Program-made: the position numbers and the translations under genes | Source: Margaritispora aquatica | Lineage: Eukaryota > Ascomycota > Leotiomycetes > Helotiales > Discinellaceae | Assembly (NCBI GenBank): GCA_007644065.1 | Contig: VJWN01000003.1 | Span: 2,046,001 to 2,110,000 of the forward strand | DNA: 64,000 bases | Direction of reading: 5' to 3' | Part shown: positions 32,576 to 45,100 of the stretch, one piece after another | Layout: the number at the start of each line of letters is the position of its first letter | How positions within the stretch are numbered: the first letter of the stretch is position 1 | The notes under the pieces: generated by a model | What the model saw: only the letters and a program-made list of their open reading frames with translations | What the model was told of the DNA's origin: nothing | Database searches by the model: none

Positions 32576-33977
32576 AGTAGAAATAGATGTAGACATCCAA
32601 ATGGAGCCTAATCAATTCAACAAGCTTGATTTGGTTTGATAGTGACGGTTATGATCTAGAGTTGTCTCTAGCGAAATGCTTACACTTGCAGTGTAACTCT
32701 GTACATCATTGAAAACAATCCTCTGATCCAAAGACGTGAACGAAGCTACTACCATTCCCATACTTTGAGATAAATTTGTTGGTGCTACATTACATACCTT
32801 TCTCGCTTAATTCTACAGCCATCCGTGGAAGATATCTACTTACCCATCAGCTCGAGATCGCTTCTTATTCTTTCCTTAAATCCATCCACTTAGTTACACT
32901 TAGTTGACGAGCTCTCGACATCCTAATTGGTTTGGTCTAGTCGAGACGGATTCATGTCTCTCGAGGTTTCCTATATACATTGTGGACTCTCGACCAAAAG
33001 GGAAACTGACACGAAGTTTTCGACGTTGCACTTCCACTTTCACTTTCACGAAGTCCATATCAACAATAAATTCAAGTATGAAAGTCCCACAAGACGTTAT
33101 ATATTTCCTGGTCAACTCTTCGAATCAAGATCAATTCCTCGTTACCATCAAACCGACACCAACCACTCACAAACCAGCCTTACCTTGCCTGAAACGTGAT
33201 TTATCAATGTGCAATATTATATCCAGTATCTCTCATTGGGCTGTAGGGTCATTTTGGGATGCTATGACAGAGCTGCGATGTTTAGATTCTCAGGAAACAG
33301 CGGGGCCTAGTTGAGAATCCCTGCTCGCTACCTACTAGATTAGACTAATCGGCAGTAAGCGTAAAGATGAAGTTCAAAGGAAGGAAACAGTCCAATCAAT
33401 AGATTTGGATCGCAATAATCATATGGGTTGTGGTGCAGAGCTGAAGTGATTTTCATACCCTATATACACAATCTTTCTGGGATACTACATCTACATACGA
33501 ATATGTGTAACATATACGGATATGGTAAGAAACACCTTAACCACAACCTCACTATCGTAACTTCACACATTGTGTCACCGTCATCAACTAGATAAATTCC
33601 CGGCCTCGCGAAGCCCCAAACCCCTCAGTCCCCTCAGTCCCCTCGAGACTAAAGACCTAGTCTCGCTTAGCACTCAAATCGGATGATGTCTAAACGCAAC
33701 ATCATGCTACTATGATCGCCCATCAATCTACCATGTGGGGTCCATGACAGCCTTTATAAGGCTGAAGCGTGGATGAAGTACCGAATGCTGGTATAAAGAC
33801 TCCCTGGAGGCTATTGACGTAGAGTCGAGTGCGAAGTCAGCAGTAAATGCTGTTGATTCCTCATCGATCCACTGTTAAGAACGACATTGTTTATATTTAT
33901 AGTCGTTTCTATATCATCTTGCTAATTTAGTCTAAGCATAATAGCAATTACAACAAGAGAATCGACAGCAGATCAAT
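32576..33977. other. Intergenic with triple CCCCT repeat
   Basis: This 1.4 kb stretch precedes the mitochondrial carrier gene. A CCCCTCAGT nonamer is repeated (33621-33646), giving three stress-element-like CCCCT cores about 335 bp upstream of the carrier ATG. Overlapping plus-strand frames at 32904-33314 lack domains and compete with one another. No RNA gene was recognised. Confidence 0.4.
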
Positions 33978-35330
33978 ATGGGGAAATCATCTGAGAATGG
34001 AGTCACGACGAAGCTCCTCGCTGGAGGGCTTGCGGGGGCTTCAGAAACGATAGTTACTGTTTGTATCCCATTTCGACGCATCCCTCTGCTTTCTTCTGCC
34101 TCTCTAGCATGAAGTATCGAATACCAAGGACCTTAGCTAAGCTTCTCTCATCCTCCTCTTGCTTGACTTCTTCTTGTCCTCTCCTACAAACTAACCTTCT
34201 GCTCCACCCAAACAGTACCCAGCAGAATTCATCAAAACCCGCCGTCAACTTCCATCCTCCTCATCCACTCTCTCATCCCTCTCCACATCATCCTTCAGCA
34301 AAGTTAGAAGACCTCCATCCACTAGCAACACCACAACATCAGCATCCTCACTCTCCATAATCCTCAACACCTACCGCACGACAGGCATCTCAGGATTCTA
34401 CTCGGGGTGCCTCGCCCTCGTAACCAGCAACTCCGCCAAATCCAGCATCCGCTTCTTCTCCTTCGAAACCACACGCAACTATCTTGACCGCTCCACCACT
34501 CCCTCCCTTTCTCCTTCCTCTCCATCCACCACATCTCCTACGAGTACTCACCACCGCCCGCCTTGGATCAACATCCTCTCGGGCCTCATCGCCGGCTCTA
34601 CCGAGTCCCTCCTGGTCGTCACACCCGGCGAAGCGCTCAAGACGCGCGTAATCGAAGACGCGTTCCTGCCCGCCCAGCAGCGCCGTTTTGGCGGCTTGAG
34701 CACATTTGCTGTCGGCAAGAAGCTGGTGAGTGAGGAGGGGCTGCGCGCGCTGTGGAAGGGCGCCGGACCCGTGCTGAGTAAACAGGCGACGAATTCCGCG
34801 GTGCGGTTTACAGTTTTTGCCGGACTCATGGAGAGGCTTGTTGCGAGGTGGCCCAGGGTGGAGGGGAGGGTGGGCGTTACGCTTGGTGTGGGGGCTGTGA
34901 GTGGGGTTGTTACTGTGTGAGTTCTGTCTCGTTTTCTGCCTTACTCGCTTCTTTTGGTCGATGGTTGATGGTGGCTGTGAGAAGGAAGTGTGGAGTTGTC
35001 GTGCTGATGTTTGTGTGAAATAGATACGCCTCCATGCCCTTCGACAACATCAAGACGCGAATGCAGAGCGCCGGTGGTGGATACAGTGGGATGTTCGACT
35101 GTGCGATCAAAACCTTCAAAATAGATGGCGTGAGAGCTTTCTGGCGAGGCACGACTCCCAGATTAGTTCGTTTGACGGTATGTGTTTGGCATGTATCTGT
35201 GTTGAAAACTCGCTTAGCTGATTTTGGGGAATAGCTGTCCGGTGGGATTACCTTCACTGTGTATGACCAGGTCGTGAGAGCTGTGAAGGTGTTGAAGGCG
35301 CAGCCGGGGAACGAGTTGCAGACTTTGTGA
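33978..35330 (+). CDS. Mitochondrial citrate/tricarboxylate carrier
   Basis: Four exons: 33978-34058, 34216-34916, 35024-35177 and 35235-35330, with introns of 157, 107 and 57 nt, giving 343 residues. Three carrier repeats each show the mitochondrial carrier signature PX[DE]XX[KR]: YPAEFIKTR (residue 28), TPGEALKTR (about 163) and MPFDNIKTR (about 265). The pattern GFYSGCLALVTSNSAKSSIRF resembles citrate carriers of the Ctp1/SLC25A1 group. The role is exchange of citrate or a related tricarboxylate across the inner mitochondrial membrane. A Ser/Thr/Pro-rich insertion after the first signature (about residues 40-65) and another near 120-140 lengthen the loops relative to the ~300-residue norm. 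Donor 1 (GTTTGT) is weak, but no other donor keeps frame. Confidence 0.87.
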
Positions 35331-36421
35331 GCTTGAGTTGGAGTTTGACAAGTTTTGGGTATTGGGATTTGCCATACTTGGTTTAGGATTGGGTGTTAAA
35401 TTGACTATTTCCGGCAGAAAGAAGGACGCGTAGAGCATTTTGACGGAATTCCACAGAGAAGCTGGCATGACTTGAGAGTAAGGAAAGAAAGGAAGGAAAT
35501 CTTGGCTTGTATATTGCTTTAGATATCAGTTTAGACAAGGTTGGCTATAGTTACGAGGTACTAGCATTGGAAAATAGAGGAGCAAGACGCCAGACACCTA
35601 GACCTAGAGACCTAACTAATAGCTGAAATCAACTGGCACATTCAATATCAAACAACCATCAAGCAGAGATGAATGAACTGATGATACGGATTACGACGTA
35701 TCGTCCATCAATCCCATCAAACTTGAACAATCCTACATCCCCTGCGCCAAAATAGAATCAAGAATGCAAACAAACAAACAAACAAGCGAGTAAATGAGAA
35801 GCTAGGCAAGCAAAGAAACTTCAGTACTAATTATTGAGGTCTAATTAACACGGCATTCTGATCCGACAATACTTACCTAACTAGTCATGAATGTGAGGAA
35901 TACAATGCATGAGAGATGATGTTGAAGAGAAGCAGGAAATGCACAGCTACGTCTGTCTGCTTTTGCGTGCCCGCGAATACTTTATCTGGCGGAGAGCAGA
36001 GACAAAACTAGGAAAGAGGAGAGTTACCCAGGCAAAAGACTTGGTCGTCTCGAAGAGATAACGAGCGCTCTGTTTCAAGGCCAACGAGGTAAGAACCTAG
36101 GCCGTTCTATAGGCCCGAAAAAGCGGAAAATAGAGGATAAGGAGAGATACGTAGTAAAATGTATGGAAATTCTGTTCGTCACGAATACACCTCTCACTCA
36201 GTACCAGGAAAGTTAAAATTGGAATCGTGATTTTTCATTCATCATTCGTATAAACTCATCGAAAGCATATCCATCCGCCCAATGCAAGCCATTATCCTAG
36301 GCCATAACGAGCAGTTAACCACCTATGTAGCACAAAGCGCATCGCAGTCGCAAACGCAAACATAACGTATCAAACATCCATCCCTCCATATCTTCCTCCT
36401 ATCAATCCTCACAAGGGACAT
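35331..36421. other. Intergenic, no gene seen
   Basis: The stretch is about 1.1 kb between convergent genes. It contains an AAAC microsatellite at about 35768-35785 and AT-rich sequence. I see no coding, RNA or mobile element signature. Confidence 0.45.
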
Positions 36422-37285
36422 CTAGTCGCTATCGCTACTACTGCTCCCACTTCCACCGCGACTCCGGCTATGGCTGTGACTATGCTTATGTTTCTTCTCC
36501 TTCTTGTGATGTCCATGCCCATGACTGCTCGCATGACTGCCAGCGTACAAGCCTCCTAACGCCGCTGGTGCCGCATAGCCACCATAGCTGCTGCCGCCAT
36601 GTGATGATCCACCACCATGATGGCTGCCACCATACGAGCTGTAGTCGCCAGAATGCTTCTTGTCCTTCTTCTCCTTGCTCTTCTTCTCCAGCATGTTCGC
36701 ACCAATGGCGCCGACCACGCCACCGATGACCGTGCCTAGAACTCCACCGCCGGCTTTGTTACCCACGAAACCACCGCCCGCGCCGCCGATCAGGGTTGCG
36801 CCGAGTCCCTTCTCGCCTTCTTGGCCGGGTCCGGCGAAGCCGGATCCAGCGGGTGCGCCAACGGCGCCGATGCCGTGTTGTTGTTGGCCATACTGAGGCG
36901 GTTGGGGAGAGTGGTTGTATTGTCCGCGGTTGTCGTTACCATATTGTGGTTGCGAGGGGTAAGGATGTTGTTGTTGGTGTTGCTGTGGGTAAGGTGAATG
37001 CGCTGGTGATGGAGCGGAGCCATATTGTGGTTGTGGAGGGTAGTGGTGTTGCTGAGGTGGAGGAGAGGAGTAGTTTGGTTGCGAAGGGTAGCCTCCTTGT
37101 TGATGTTGTCCTTGTTGATGCTGTGAATAGTCTGGCTGAGGAGGATAGTGCTGTTGCTGGCCGTTGCCTTGATTATATTGTGGTTGAGGAGGATAATGAC
37201 CACCTTGCTGATTGTAGTTTGGCTGTTGAGGATAACCACCCTGTTGATGTCCTCCACCACCTCCGTAATACTCATGGCTCGCCAT
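36422..37285 (-). CDS. Q/Y/H-rich glycine-zipper protein
   Basis: A single exon encodes 287 residues from the ATG at 37285. Residues 1-150 are a low-complexity, prion-like stretch of Gln, Pro, Tyr, Gly and His with repeats of the type HYPPQPQY and GGYPSQPNY. Residues about 155-200 form a glycine-zipper membrane-type helix pair (GLGATLIGGAGGGFVGNKAG and GVLGTVIGGVVGAIGANMLE). The C-terminus is a Lys/His/Ser-rich tail (HGHHKKEKKHKHSHSHSRSR). Glycine-zipper proteins with such tails are common in ascomycetes, often stress-induced, and of unknown function; metal or phospholipid interaction through His is conceivable. Several CCCCT elements lie upstream. Confidence 0.8.
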   Translation of the reverse strand: MASHEYYGGGGGHQQGGYPQQPNYNQQGGHYPPQPQYNQGNGQQQHYPPQPDYSQHQQGQHQQGGYPSQPNYSSPPPQQHHYPPQPQYGSAPSPAHSPYPQQHQQQHPYPSQPQYGNDNRGQYNHSPQPPQYGQQQHGIGAVGAPAGSGFAGPGQEGEKGLGATLIGGAGGGFVGNKAGGGVLGTVIGGVVGAIGANMLEKKSKEKKDKKHSGDYSSYGGSHHGGGSSHGGSSYGGYAAPAALGGLYAGSHASSHGHGHHKKEKKHKHSHSHSRSRGGSGSSSSDSD

Positions 37286-39109
37286 ATTGATCTGCTGTGT
37301 GTTCGAAGATGTGTATCTGCGATGAAAGTGCGTGTAGATGAAGTTTAGTTTGTGAGAGGAGTAGATGTCGCAGTCTTCGAGAAGAGGAACTTAATATATG
37401 TATAAGCTGACACCTTAAAAGGCTCAAACGAACCCCTCTCAGCCCCTCAGCCCCGATTCACATCAGTTGCCCCTCTTCGTAAGCAGCCGTGACATGACAA
37501 CCCAATGAATCACAGCCAGTTCAGCCAGTCAGCCACCCCCAAGTCATTGTTCCCTTGTCCCCTTCGTACTGTAAGGATGCGACAGTGAAAGTGACGTTCT
37601 TTCGTAGCGGGACATACGTCCGGCTGCTGTGAGGGACCAGCAAGCAACCAGCATCCAGTGAACAGCTGGAGGGGTCAGGCTCCATCTCACTGGCTTCTCC
37701 TGATCTTCCACTGGCTTCCAGCCTTTCAGCAGCTCATTTCAAGCTCTTAGCTCCCTGTACACTCCCTGGTATCCTCCCTGTAGGCATGCATCAGACAAGA
37801 ACAATGTACTCGGCATATCCTTGCGCTAGATGGTGCTTTCTTTGATTTCTTCCTGTCGCAAAGATTCGAAGGATATCGTCAAGTTTGTTGCGATTTACCC
37901 GGTATTCGTATGTACAATCCTTCACCCTTTCGTTCTCGAGATCATCCGGGCGTCAGCAATCTTGTGCTGAAATGTCCTTCTCGCTCTCGCGGATTCCATG
38001 CGAGCTGTCCTCGTACATACCTCCGTCGCAGTCTTTCTCGAAGGTTTGACACGTCTGCACGTTCTGTGAAAGTGGCAAGGCTGAGCCTTCCAGTGGAGAG
38101 GAGAATGACGTTCCAACGTTCCCACCGAACGGCTTGCCTGCAGCTCGGAGGCACCGAGTTCCAGTTCCAATGTCTTAGTGTACTGTAGGTCGTGTCTTAG
38201 GTGGTAGACTGGTGGGTGGGGTTGTACCAGCCAGCCAGCCAGCTAGCTAGCAATTCGATCTGATCGATCTTCCGGGCTCTGCTCGTGGTTCTGTAGGGTA
38301 CTCGTAGGTACGGAGGTATAGTGTACAGTGGGGCTGTGCTTGGTGGCTTGGGGTTTCGTATTTGTGGCTCAAGTAAAGTAGCTTTCGTCATGAACCATAG
38401 ATGAAATACGACAATAATGTTTGCTATACAGTAATGTTAATGTTAATAGTAGCAAATTGATTCTAGGTAGCGATGTAAATGTGTTCATGTGATTTTCTAT
38501 TCTTATATAGTTGTCAATGAACACGTACCTAAGGTAGGCCTTGAGAGTGTCAAAACGCCCAAGTCCATCCGTCGCGCTCGAAGGCACGCAAGCAATATAC
38601 ATAGCAGCTGAAGTTGCTAGACTCCAGTATGAATTGAGCCGAGTAGTTGCTTTGCTTGCGTTTGATAGCATGTAAGTACGACTAAAAATTTTTATTGGCT
38701 TGATTATTTGACTCGCGGATGATCTCAGGTAGGTACTCAGGTACCTGTTTAGACGGGCTTTTGGGGGGTGGCATCTTCATCTTCCTACCATACATATCTC
38801 GCTTAACTCTTTGGTAGAGAACAGCAAATAACAAATATCTTGATCATATCCAAGGAAATACACTATTGTCCTCATCCTCGTCTCAGTAATTTGAATACTA
38901 CTTATTGTTCAATTCCAAATAGCAGTACTTCACGTTATAAAATTCCCCTTAGTTAAACGCCAACGAATCTCTCACAATTACGTAGTCGCTCACGACACCA
39001 TTTTCTGAAAGCAACACATCCTATGTCCAAGTCCAAGCAAGTTAAAAAAAAAAATGCCACATACCATATTAACAAACACTAACGAAGAAACATCCAACAA
39101 AAGAAACAC
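37286..39109. other. Intergenic, stress-element cluster and microsatellite
   Basis: The 1.8 kb stretch lies between the glycine-zipper promoter and the NRPS 3' end. CCCCT cores occur at 37433, 37443, 37470 and 37559, and a TATATG-like element lies near 37391-37405. A GCCA/GCTA microsatellite is at about 38227-38251. Overlapping frames on both strands at 37910-38190 shadow each other and have no recognised domain. Confidence 0.4.
37433..37563 (-). promoter_or_regulatory. STRE-like CCCCT cluster
   Basis: Four CCCCT cores (37433, 37443, 37470, 37559) read as AGGGG on the gene strand and lie 150-280 bp upstream of the glycine-zipper ATG. AGGGG/CCCCT is the stress-response element bound by Msn2/4-type zinc fingers. 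Function is inferred. Confidence 0.35.
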
Positions 39110-42100
39110 TCATCTCCACAGCGTCAAGAAACTCTCAATCATCTCCTCTGCACCTTTCAAGTCCAGTTTCTCCACCGGCGCAAAGACGCCCATGTCCAGA
39201 CTTCCAGCATTATCATATCGCAACTCAATATCAACAGTTGGCTGTAAAGCAGTTCGTCAGCTTGCATTTTTCAAACCAATAAGCAATGAAATGGAGAGAC
39301 ATACCAGATAAGCATCACACTTCCCATTCCCTCCATCAATTTCCATATTGACTTTCTCCTCCGCAACCCGAGCTCTCGCGTCCAAATTTTGCAACGCCTT
39401 CCACCCTTCAATTTCATCCCCAACCACGGAGCCATCTATACCCGGACTCGAAGACTTCAAAATATTCACAAAACAATCAACCCTCACCCCAGTCCACTCA
39501 TGCACCTCACTCAAACTCGCACCAACCATCTCTCGACTCCCAATCACGTTCAAGTCTTTTTGAATATTCCTCGCTAGCTCTTCGATGCTACTTTCGAATG
39601 GGTTGTTGACGCGAAGAGGGAGCAGATTGAGCGTCGGTGCTGAGAGGGAGGAGAGGTCGGTGCCGAAAGGTGCGCGGTTTGAGAGGTAGATCCCGAATAT
39701 GATGTGTTTGGGTTCGGAGGATGTCTGATGGGATATGGCAAGGATCTTGGAGATTCCTGCAAGCAATAGGGCGTCGATACTGACTCCTGTAGATTGGGCG
39801 CGAGATTTGAGGTCGCGCGTTAGGTTGGAGGGATGGTAGATTTCTACTCTGTTTAGCACGCTTTCGTTGCTTTCCTCCTTCATCTCTTTCTTCGTTTGGA
39901 TTTCAAACAATGTCTCCTTTGATTCATTCAAATAGGTGGTCCATTTCTCCTTCCCTGTCGTCGAAGAAGTAATAGTCTGAGCGACGAAGTCCTTGAAGCT
40001 CCCTGATGGTCCATCTGCTCGGGAAGCGAGAGATTCGTTGTAATACAGAGCCTGCAGCTCCTCGATGAGAATAGGGAGACTAATGCCATCATACAGCACA
40101 TGATGAATAACAAGCTTAACAATCGTATTCCCTTCACTCTCGTCGACAACCAGATTGACAGGCGGCAACTTTAAGTCTGCCTTGTCTTTCCTCGTTAAGA
40201 CAGACTCATTGCCTGAATTATAGACAACCTCGTTCTTTGGATCCTTGAAAACAACTTGAACGAGCCTGTCTTTAGACTCGATGAATCCGGTCCGCAGGAT
40301 CTCATGCCGTGCTAGCAATGTCTTCCACGCCGTCTCCAGCGCTAGTTTGTCCAAAGCGGCAGGAAGAGAATAAGTGAAAGTCTGGTAGAACATCGCTCCC
40401 CTGGACGCCTGCCATTGTCTAATCATATACGTTTGTCCAGCAGTAGCAGGCATTGTGTATTTCACTTCACCACTCTCGCTCCGCGGCCCTTCAAGCAGAA
40501 CCTGAACATCTAGTCCTTCCATCGCCTTCTCAATCACTGCATTAACATTTAACTCCGGCTCAGCCTCAATAGTTGAACGATCGCCACTGACAGAACGTGC
40601 CATAGCGTAAATAGTCTGATCTCTCAAAATAACCGACACACTTATCTTGATCCCATACGTCTTCAACAGTGCTGGTAGCTTTAAGACAAGAATAGAGTCA
40701 AGCCCTAAGTGAAATATAGTCGTGTCTTTGTCGATATTCTCCTCAGGGACATCAGAGATCTGGTGTAATGCTTTTCGAATACTGAGTTCGGTTTCTGACC
40801 ACTTGTCATTGACGATGCCCTTGATCTGTGGACGATCTTGCCTTGGATTTGCATCGGCAATTTGGAAGGAGGGCAAGCCGCAAATGGATATCCCGTCAGT
40901 GGTTGATGTTATCGTCTGCTCACGTGGGGCAGAAATAAGACGTGAAAGCACAGCTTCTAATGCGTCGAGGATGCTTTCTGTTTCCGCAGCGTTGCGAGCG
41001 GTAGATTTACATTTGGTTGTCCAAGCGAGGTAAGCATTGTCTACAATTTCCATCTCCACACAAACTGGGAACTCTACATCAGCCACTCCATAGACAGACT
41101 CATACAGGATCTCTCCTGCAGCAGCCGCTCGCTTTCCTTGATAGATAAACAATGTATCAAATAGTGTGGTGTCAGTGGTGTCACTGTCACCATTCCTCGA
41201 AGCAAGTGCGTAAGCTTGTGCCATACCGAGCGGAAAATGCTGGTATTGCCTTGTCATGTCGCTGAGCTCTTGCATATACTTAAGCATCTCATCTAGCGTT
41301 CCATGTAACACTGATCGTACAGCAACAGTGTTCATGAGCGGAAAATTGACCAAAGCAGCTTCTTCCGTATCGCGACACGAAAGTACGGAGCCAAAAACAA
41401 CGTCTAGCTGTCCCATGAGCTGAGACAGAACTAGCGCCCAGCATGTTTGACCCAGAGTTTGGAGCGTGATGCGGGAGGACTTGCAAAGAGCCTCGATTTC
41501 GATGAGAGGAACACGAGAGCGTCGCTCTAGGCGAGTGCTTTCGTTTCTGTCGCTGTGCCCCTTTCTAGGAAATTTTGCAAGAGGTAATTCAGAGAGTGTG
41601 GTTCGCCAGAACTTCTTCGCGTCGTCTGTTGTAGATTGGAAGACCTGCTCAATGAAAGGCATGAAATCTGGTCGAGATGCGAATGCATCATTGTACGCCT
41701 TTTGGATATCCTGGTGTATACTTCTAAGCGAGGTTCCATCATACAGAGCGTGAGAAATGGCAATTACGAGATAATTTGCGCCTCCTGTACTAATTGCCTG
41801 CAGCTGTAGGAGTTCCTGGCGCTGCTGTGCATATAAGATAGCCAAATGCTTAAAATGCTCCATGAAGCTTTCGAAGCTCTGGCCTTCAGGAAGACTCGAT
41901 GCTGTAACTGCATCTTTGAATTGTGGCAACGTCTTGTGGACAACCTGGGCATAACTGACAGATGACTTGGGATCATCGATTGCAACGAAAGTGGTTTGGA
42001 GAATAGGCGATGCCTCAACCACTTGCATCACAGCAGCCATGAGTCTGTCTATATCGACTCCTTCATTCAACTTGAAGCCATCAACATTGAAGTATCTCTC

Positions 42101-45100
42101 ATAGTCAGATTTGAGCATCTCATTGACCATACTCTGCTGAAGTGGAGTTGCAGGTAACACTGCCTCGACATCTTCGGGTAGCTGGCCAATACCCTTCAAA
42201 TACGCCTTGAGTTCATTGCTCATATCTGCTAGAGATTTTTTTATCGGGTTAATAGACCCATTTTCCTTGGTAGAAATGTGGGTAGCCATGTTCGCAATTG
42301 TTTGAGATCTGATAATGGCGCTGACTGGAATTTCAACACCTCGCTTCTTGAGTCTTGAGGCTAGTTTGATGACATCGATACTATCAAGACCGAGCTCAAA
42401 GATGGATGAGTTCTCTAGCACATGCTCTTCAGGAACACCAGCAAGTCTTGAAATTTCCTCTCTAATGAATTTAGTGTTGTCAGTCCACTGGAATACATCG
42501 TTCAAGCTGGTTGGCTGGGTTGAGACGTTGGTCTCGCTTAGGTCTTTGTCGTTCCTATTGGAGATTGCACCACCAAGGACGGTGTTCTGTCCATCACTCT
42601 CAATCATAGCTAGTAAGCTCTCTTCTACCTGTTTGAGAAGGTCTGAAGCGCTGCTCGCAGTCATCACTGAGCCTTGAGCGACAATAGTGAGGGAAATTCT
42701 GGTGCTCTCTGGGCTTAAAGTCGCTTCAAACGCAAGAGGATACTGTGAATCTGTAAGCAAAAATGTTCAAAATCTTATGTTGATACTCACATCAGCAATT
42801 TGCTCATCTTCTACCTGCCTCCACACATCTTTTGCGAACTCCTCATCCTCTATTTCGGGACGCTGGAACACAAAGAGAGTATCGAATAACTGCTGGCCTG
42901 GTTTAGAATGAGCCCACTTCTGAATATCCTTCAGTGGGGTATGCTGGAAATCTTGCATTTGCATGTTATATTCGTGGCACTTCTTCACTAACGATGCTGA
43001 GCTGGAGCCAGATTCGATCTCGACATGGAATGGCACTGTATTGAACAATGGCCCAGTGATCTTGTCAGCGTCCACATAATCAATGGCTCGTCCGGATGTC
43101 ACAATGCCGATGGTGACGTTTGATGAAATGATGCTTTGAAGCACAGAAACCCAGACAGCTTGAACAATGGCTTGGGGAGTCACACCAAGCTTTTTGCGAA
43201 GGCTGTCAAATCCACTCAGGCGCTCAATTACACATGTAGAGACGATATCTTTCGTGGAATCCAATATCTGTGGTATGGGTTGTTCGAGCCAATCCTGAAG
43301 GTGTTTCTTCCAGAAATCTTCTGCCCCAGTAACTTGAGCGAGTGGGCCATATGGCAAAGAGGAAATGAATGAAGGTCCATATTCGATGCTCTCGAAAAGT
43401 CGATACTCATCAATGAGTCGTTGAAGCATCCTCATCAGACTATTTCCATCGTATAGTCCATGGAAAATCCTCAAAACAACAACCCATTTGTACTTTTCTG
43501 ATCGAAGGTTGAACGAATACGGTTTTCTCAGAGCCACGGATTTGTCTGCAGTTTCGTAATCAATGGTTTCTCCATCAAATTGACTTAAGACTCGTTGCAC
43601 AACCTGAGCGAACCCATCATCCGTAGCCACAAAACTCGTCCTCAAAACCTCAAGTTGAGCTACAACCCTCTGCCACGCAGCCAACAAGCCCTTGGCATCG
43701 ACCCCCTCCTCAAGAACAAACTCAAACTTGTTAAAGTAAAGCGGCTTATCACTTTCCAAGAATCGATAAATCATCCCTTCCTGCACAGGTGTACAGGGAG
43801 CAATAGCTTCGACATCCTTACTCTCGACACCAAGCTCCTTGCAAACACCAACAATGTGTCGCTGTGCAAACGCGGCGATGCTTTGTGAAGCAGCGACATG
43901 TGCGTTTCCATTCGCTTGGTCGGGAAACTCATTTTGCATCAGAGCACGTAATAATGCGCCGATTGAAGGATTGCTCTTCACAACAGAGAGCTTAGCATTT
44001 TCCAGGCCTGCGGTCTGCAGAGAACGCGAGAAGCTGATGATTGAGATTGAATCCAGCCCCAGCTCGAAAATATTTGATCCCCGAGCCACGGATGCAAAAT
44101 CGGTTCGAAGGGCAGTCGCGATAATGTCGACGATTGGCGTCTCAGCACCTGTCCATGGCCTGTCCTCTTGGTTTTGTTGGCTCAATTTCTGCAGGTACTC
44201 GGCGCTGAGCTCATTGTAAATAACGCCAAGCTGTTTCGAATCCGCTTTGTTATTTGCGTTCAAAGGAATGGCTTTGACTGGAATGAAGTGCGTCGGTACC
44301 ATGTATCCAGGTAGCTTTGCCTTACAAGCCTCTCTCATAGTTGATATCACACTGCTATCTTGTCCCAACTCGTTGCCAGAACCAAAGACATAGAAAGTGA
44401 CCAGTTGCTCTTTCTGTTGAGCTGCATGCTTAAGAACCAAAGTAACCACTTCTTGGATTGCGTCCATGCTCTTTTTGATAACCTGATTAATCTCACTCAA
44501 CTCAAGTCGTTGACCACGAAGCTTGACCTGGTCATCTGCTCGGCCAAGGAAGATGAAGCTTCCATCGTGTAAGATTCGCACCAGATCTCCCGTACGATAG
44601 ACACGCTCGTTGAATGCTTTCAACGTAGGAAATCGTTCTGCTGTCAAGTCTGGGCGGTTGAGATATCCTTTTCCGACAAGTTTGCCAGATACACACAGCT
44701 CGCCTAAGCCACCACGTAAGACTGGGGTTTCTGTGCCAGGTTTGAGCACAAAAGATCCTACATTGATGTACGCAGGACCAATATTTGAGGGCTTCCCGTT
44801 CTTAGGGACGCGTGGATACATCGTGCAGCCAATCGTGACTTCAGTCGGTCCGTAACCATTGTAAATAACCGCATGTTCTCCCCACACGTCCAGAATTTCT
44901 TGCTTGAGTTGCTCGCCGCCAGTTATAAAAGCACCTTTGCAGAGAGTTGGGACTGTGTCTGGATGTATAAGACGCGCGAGACTTGGAGTTAAATCGATAT
45001 GCGTGATGCCTAACATATTGATGGCTCCAGGAATGTCTTCGAAGATCAAATCTCGAGGAGCTGATGCGACACAGATGCCCACACTCCAACTCCAGAACTG

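Noticed and set aside
36790..37290. Two ~160-codon frames overlapping the glycine-zipper gene
   Set aside because: They are shadows of the Q/Y/P repeat tract in other frames. The sense frame has the glycine zipper and an ATG with a normal upstream region.
37910..38188. Overlapping frames on both strands
   Set aside because: Three frames of similar length on both strands in the same place point to low stop density by chance, not genes.
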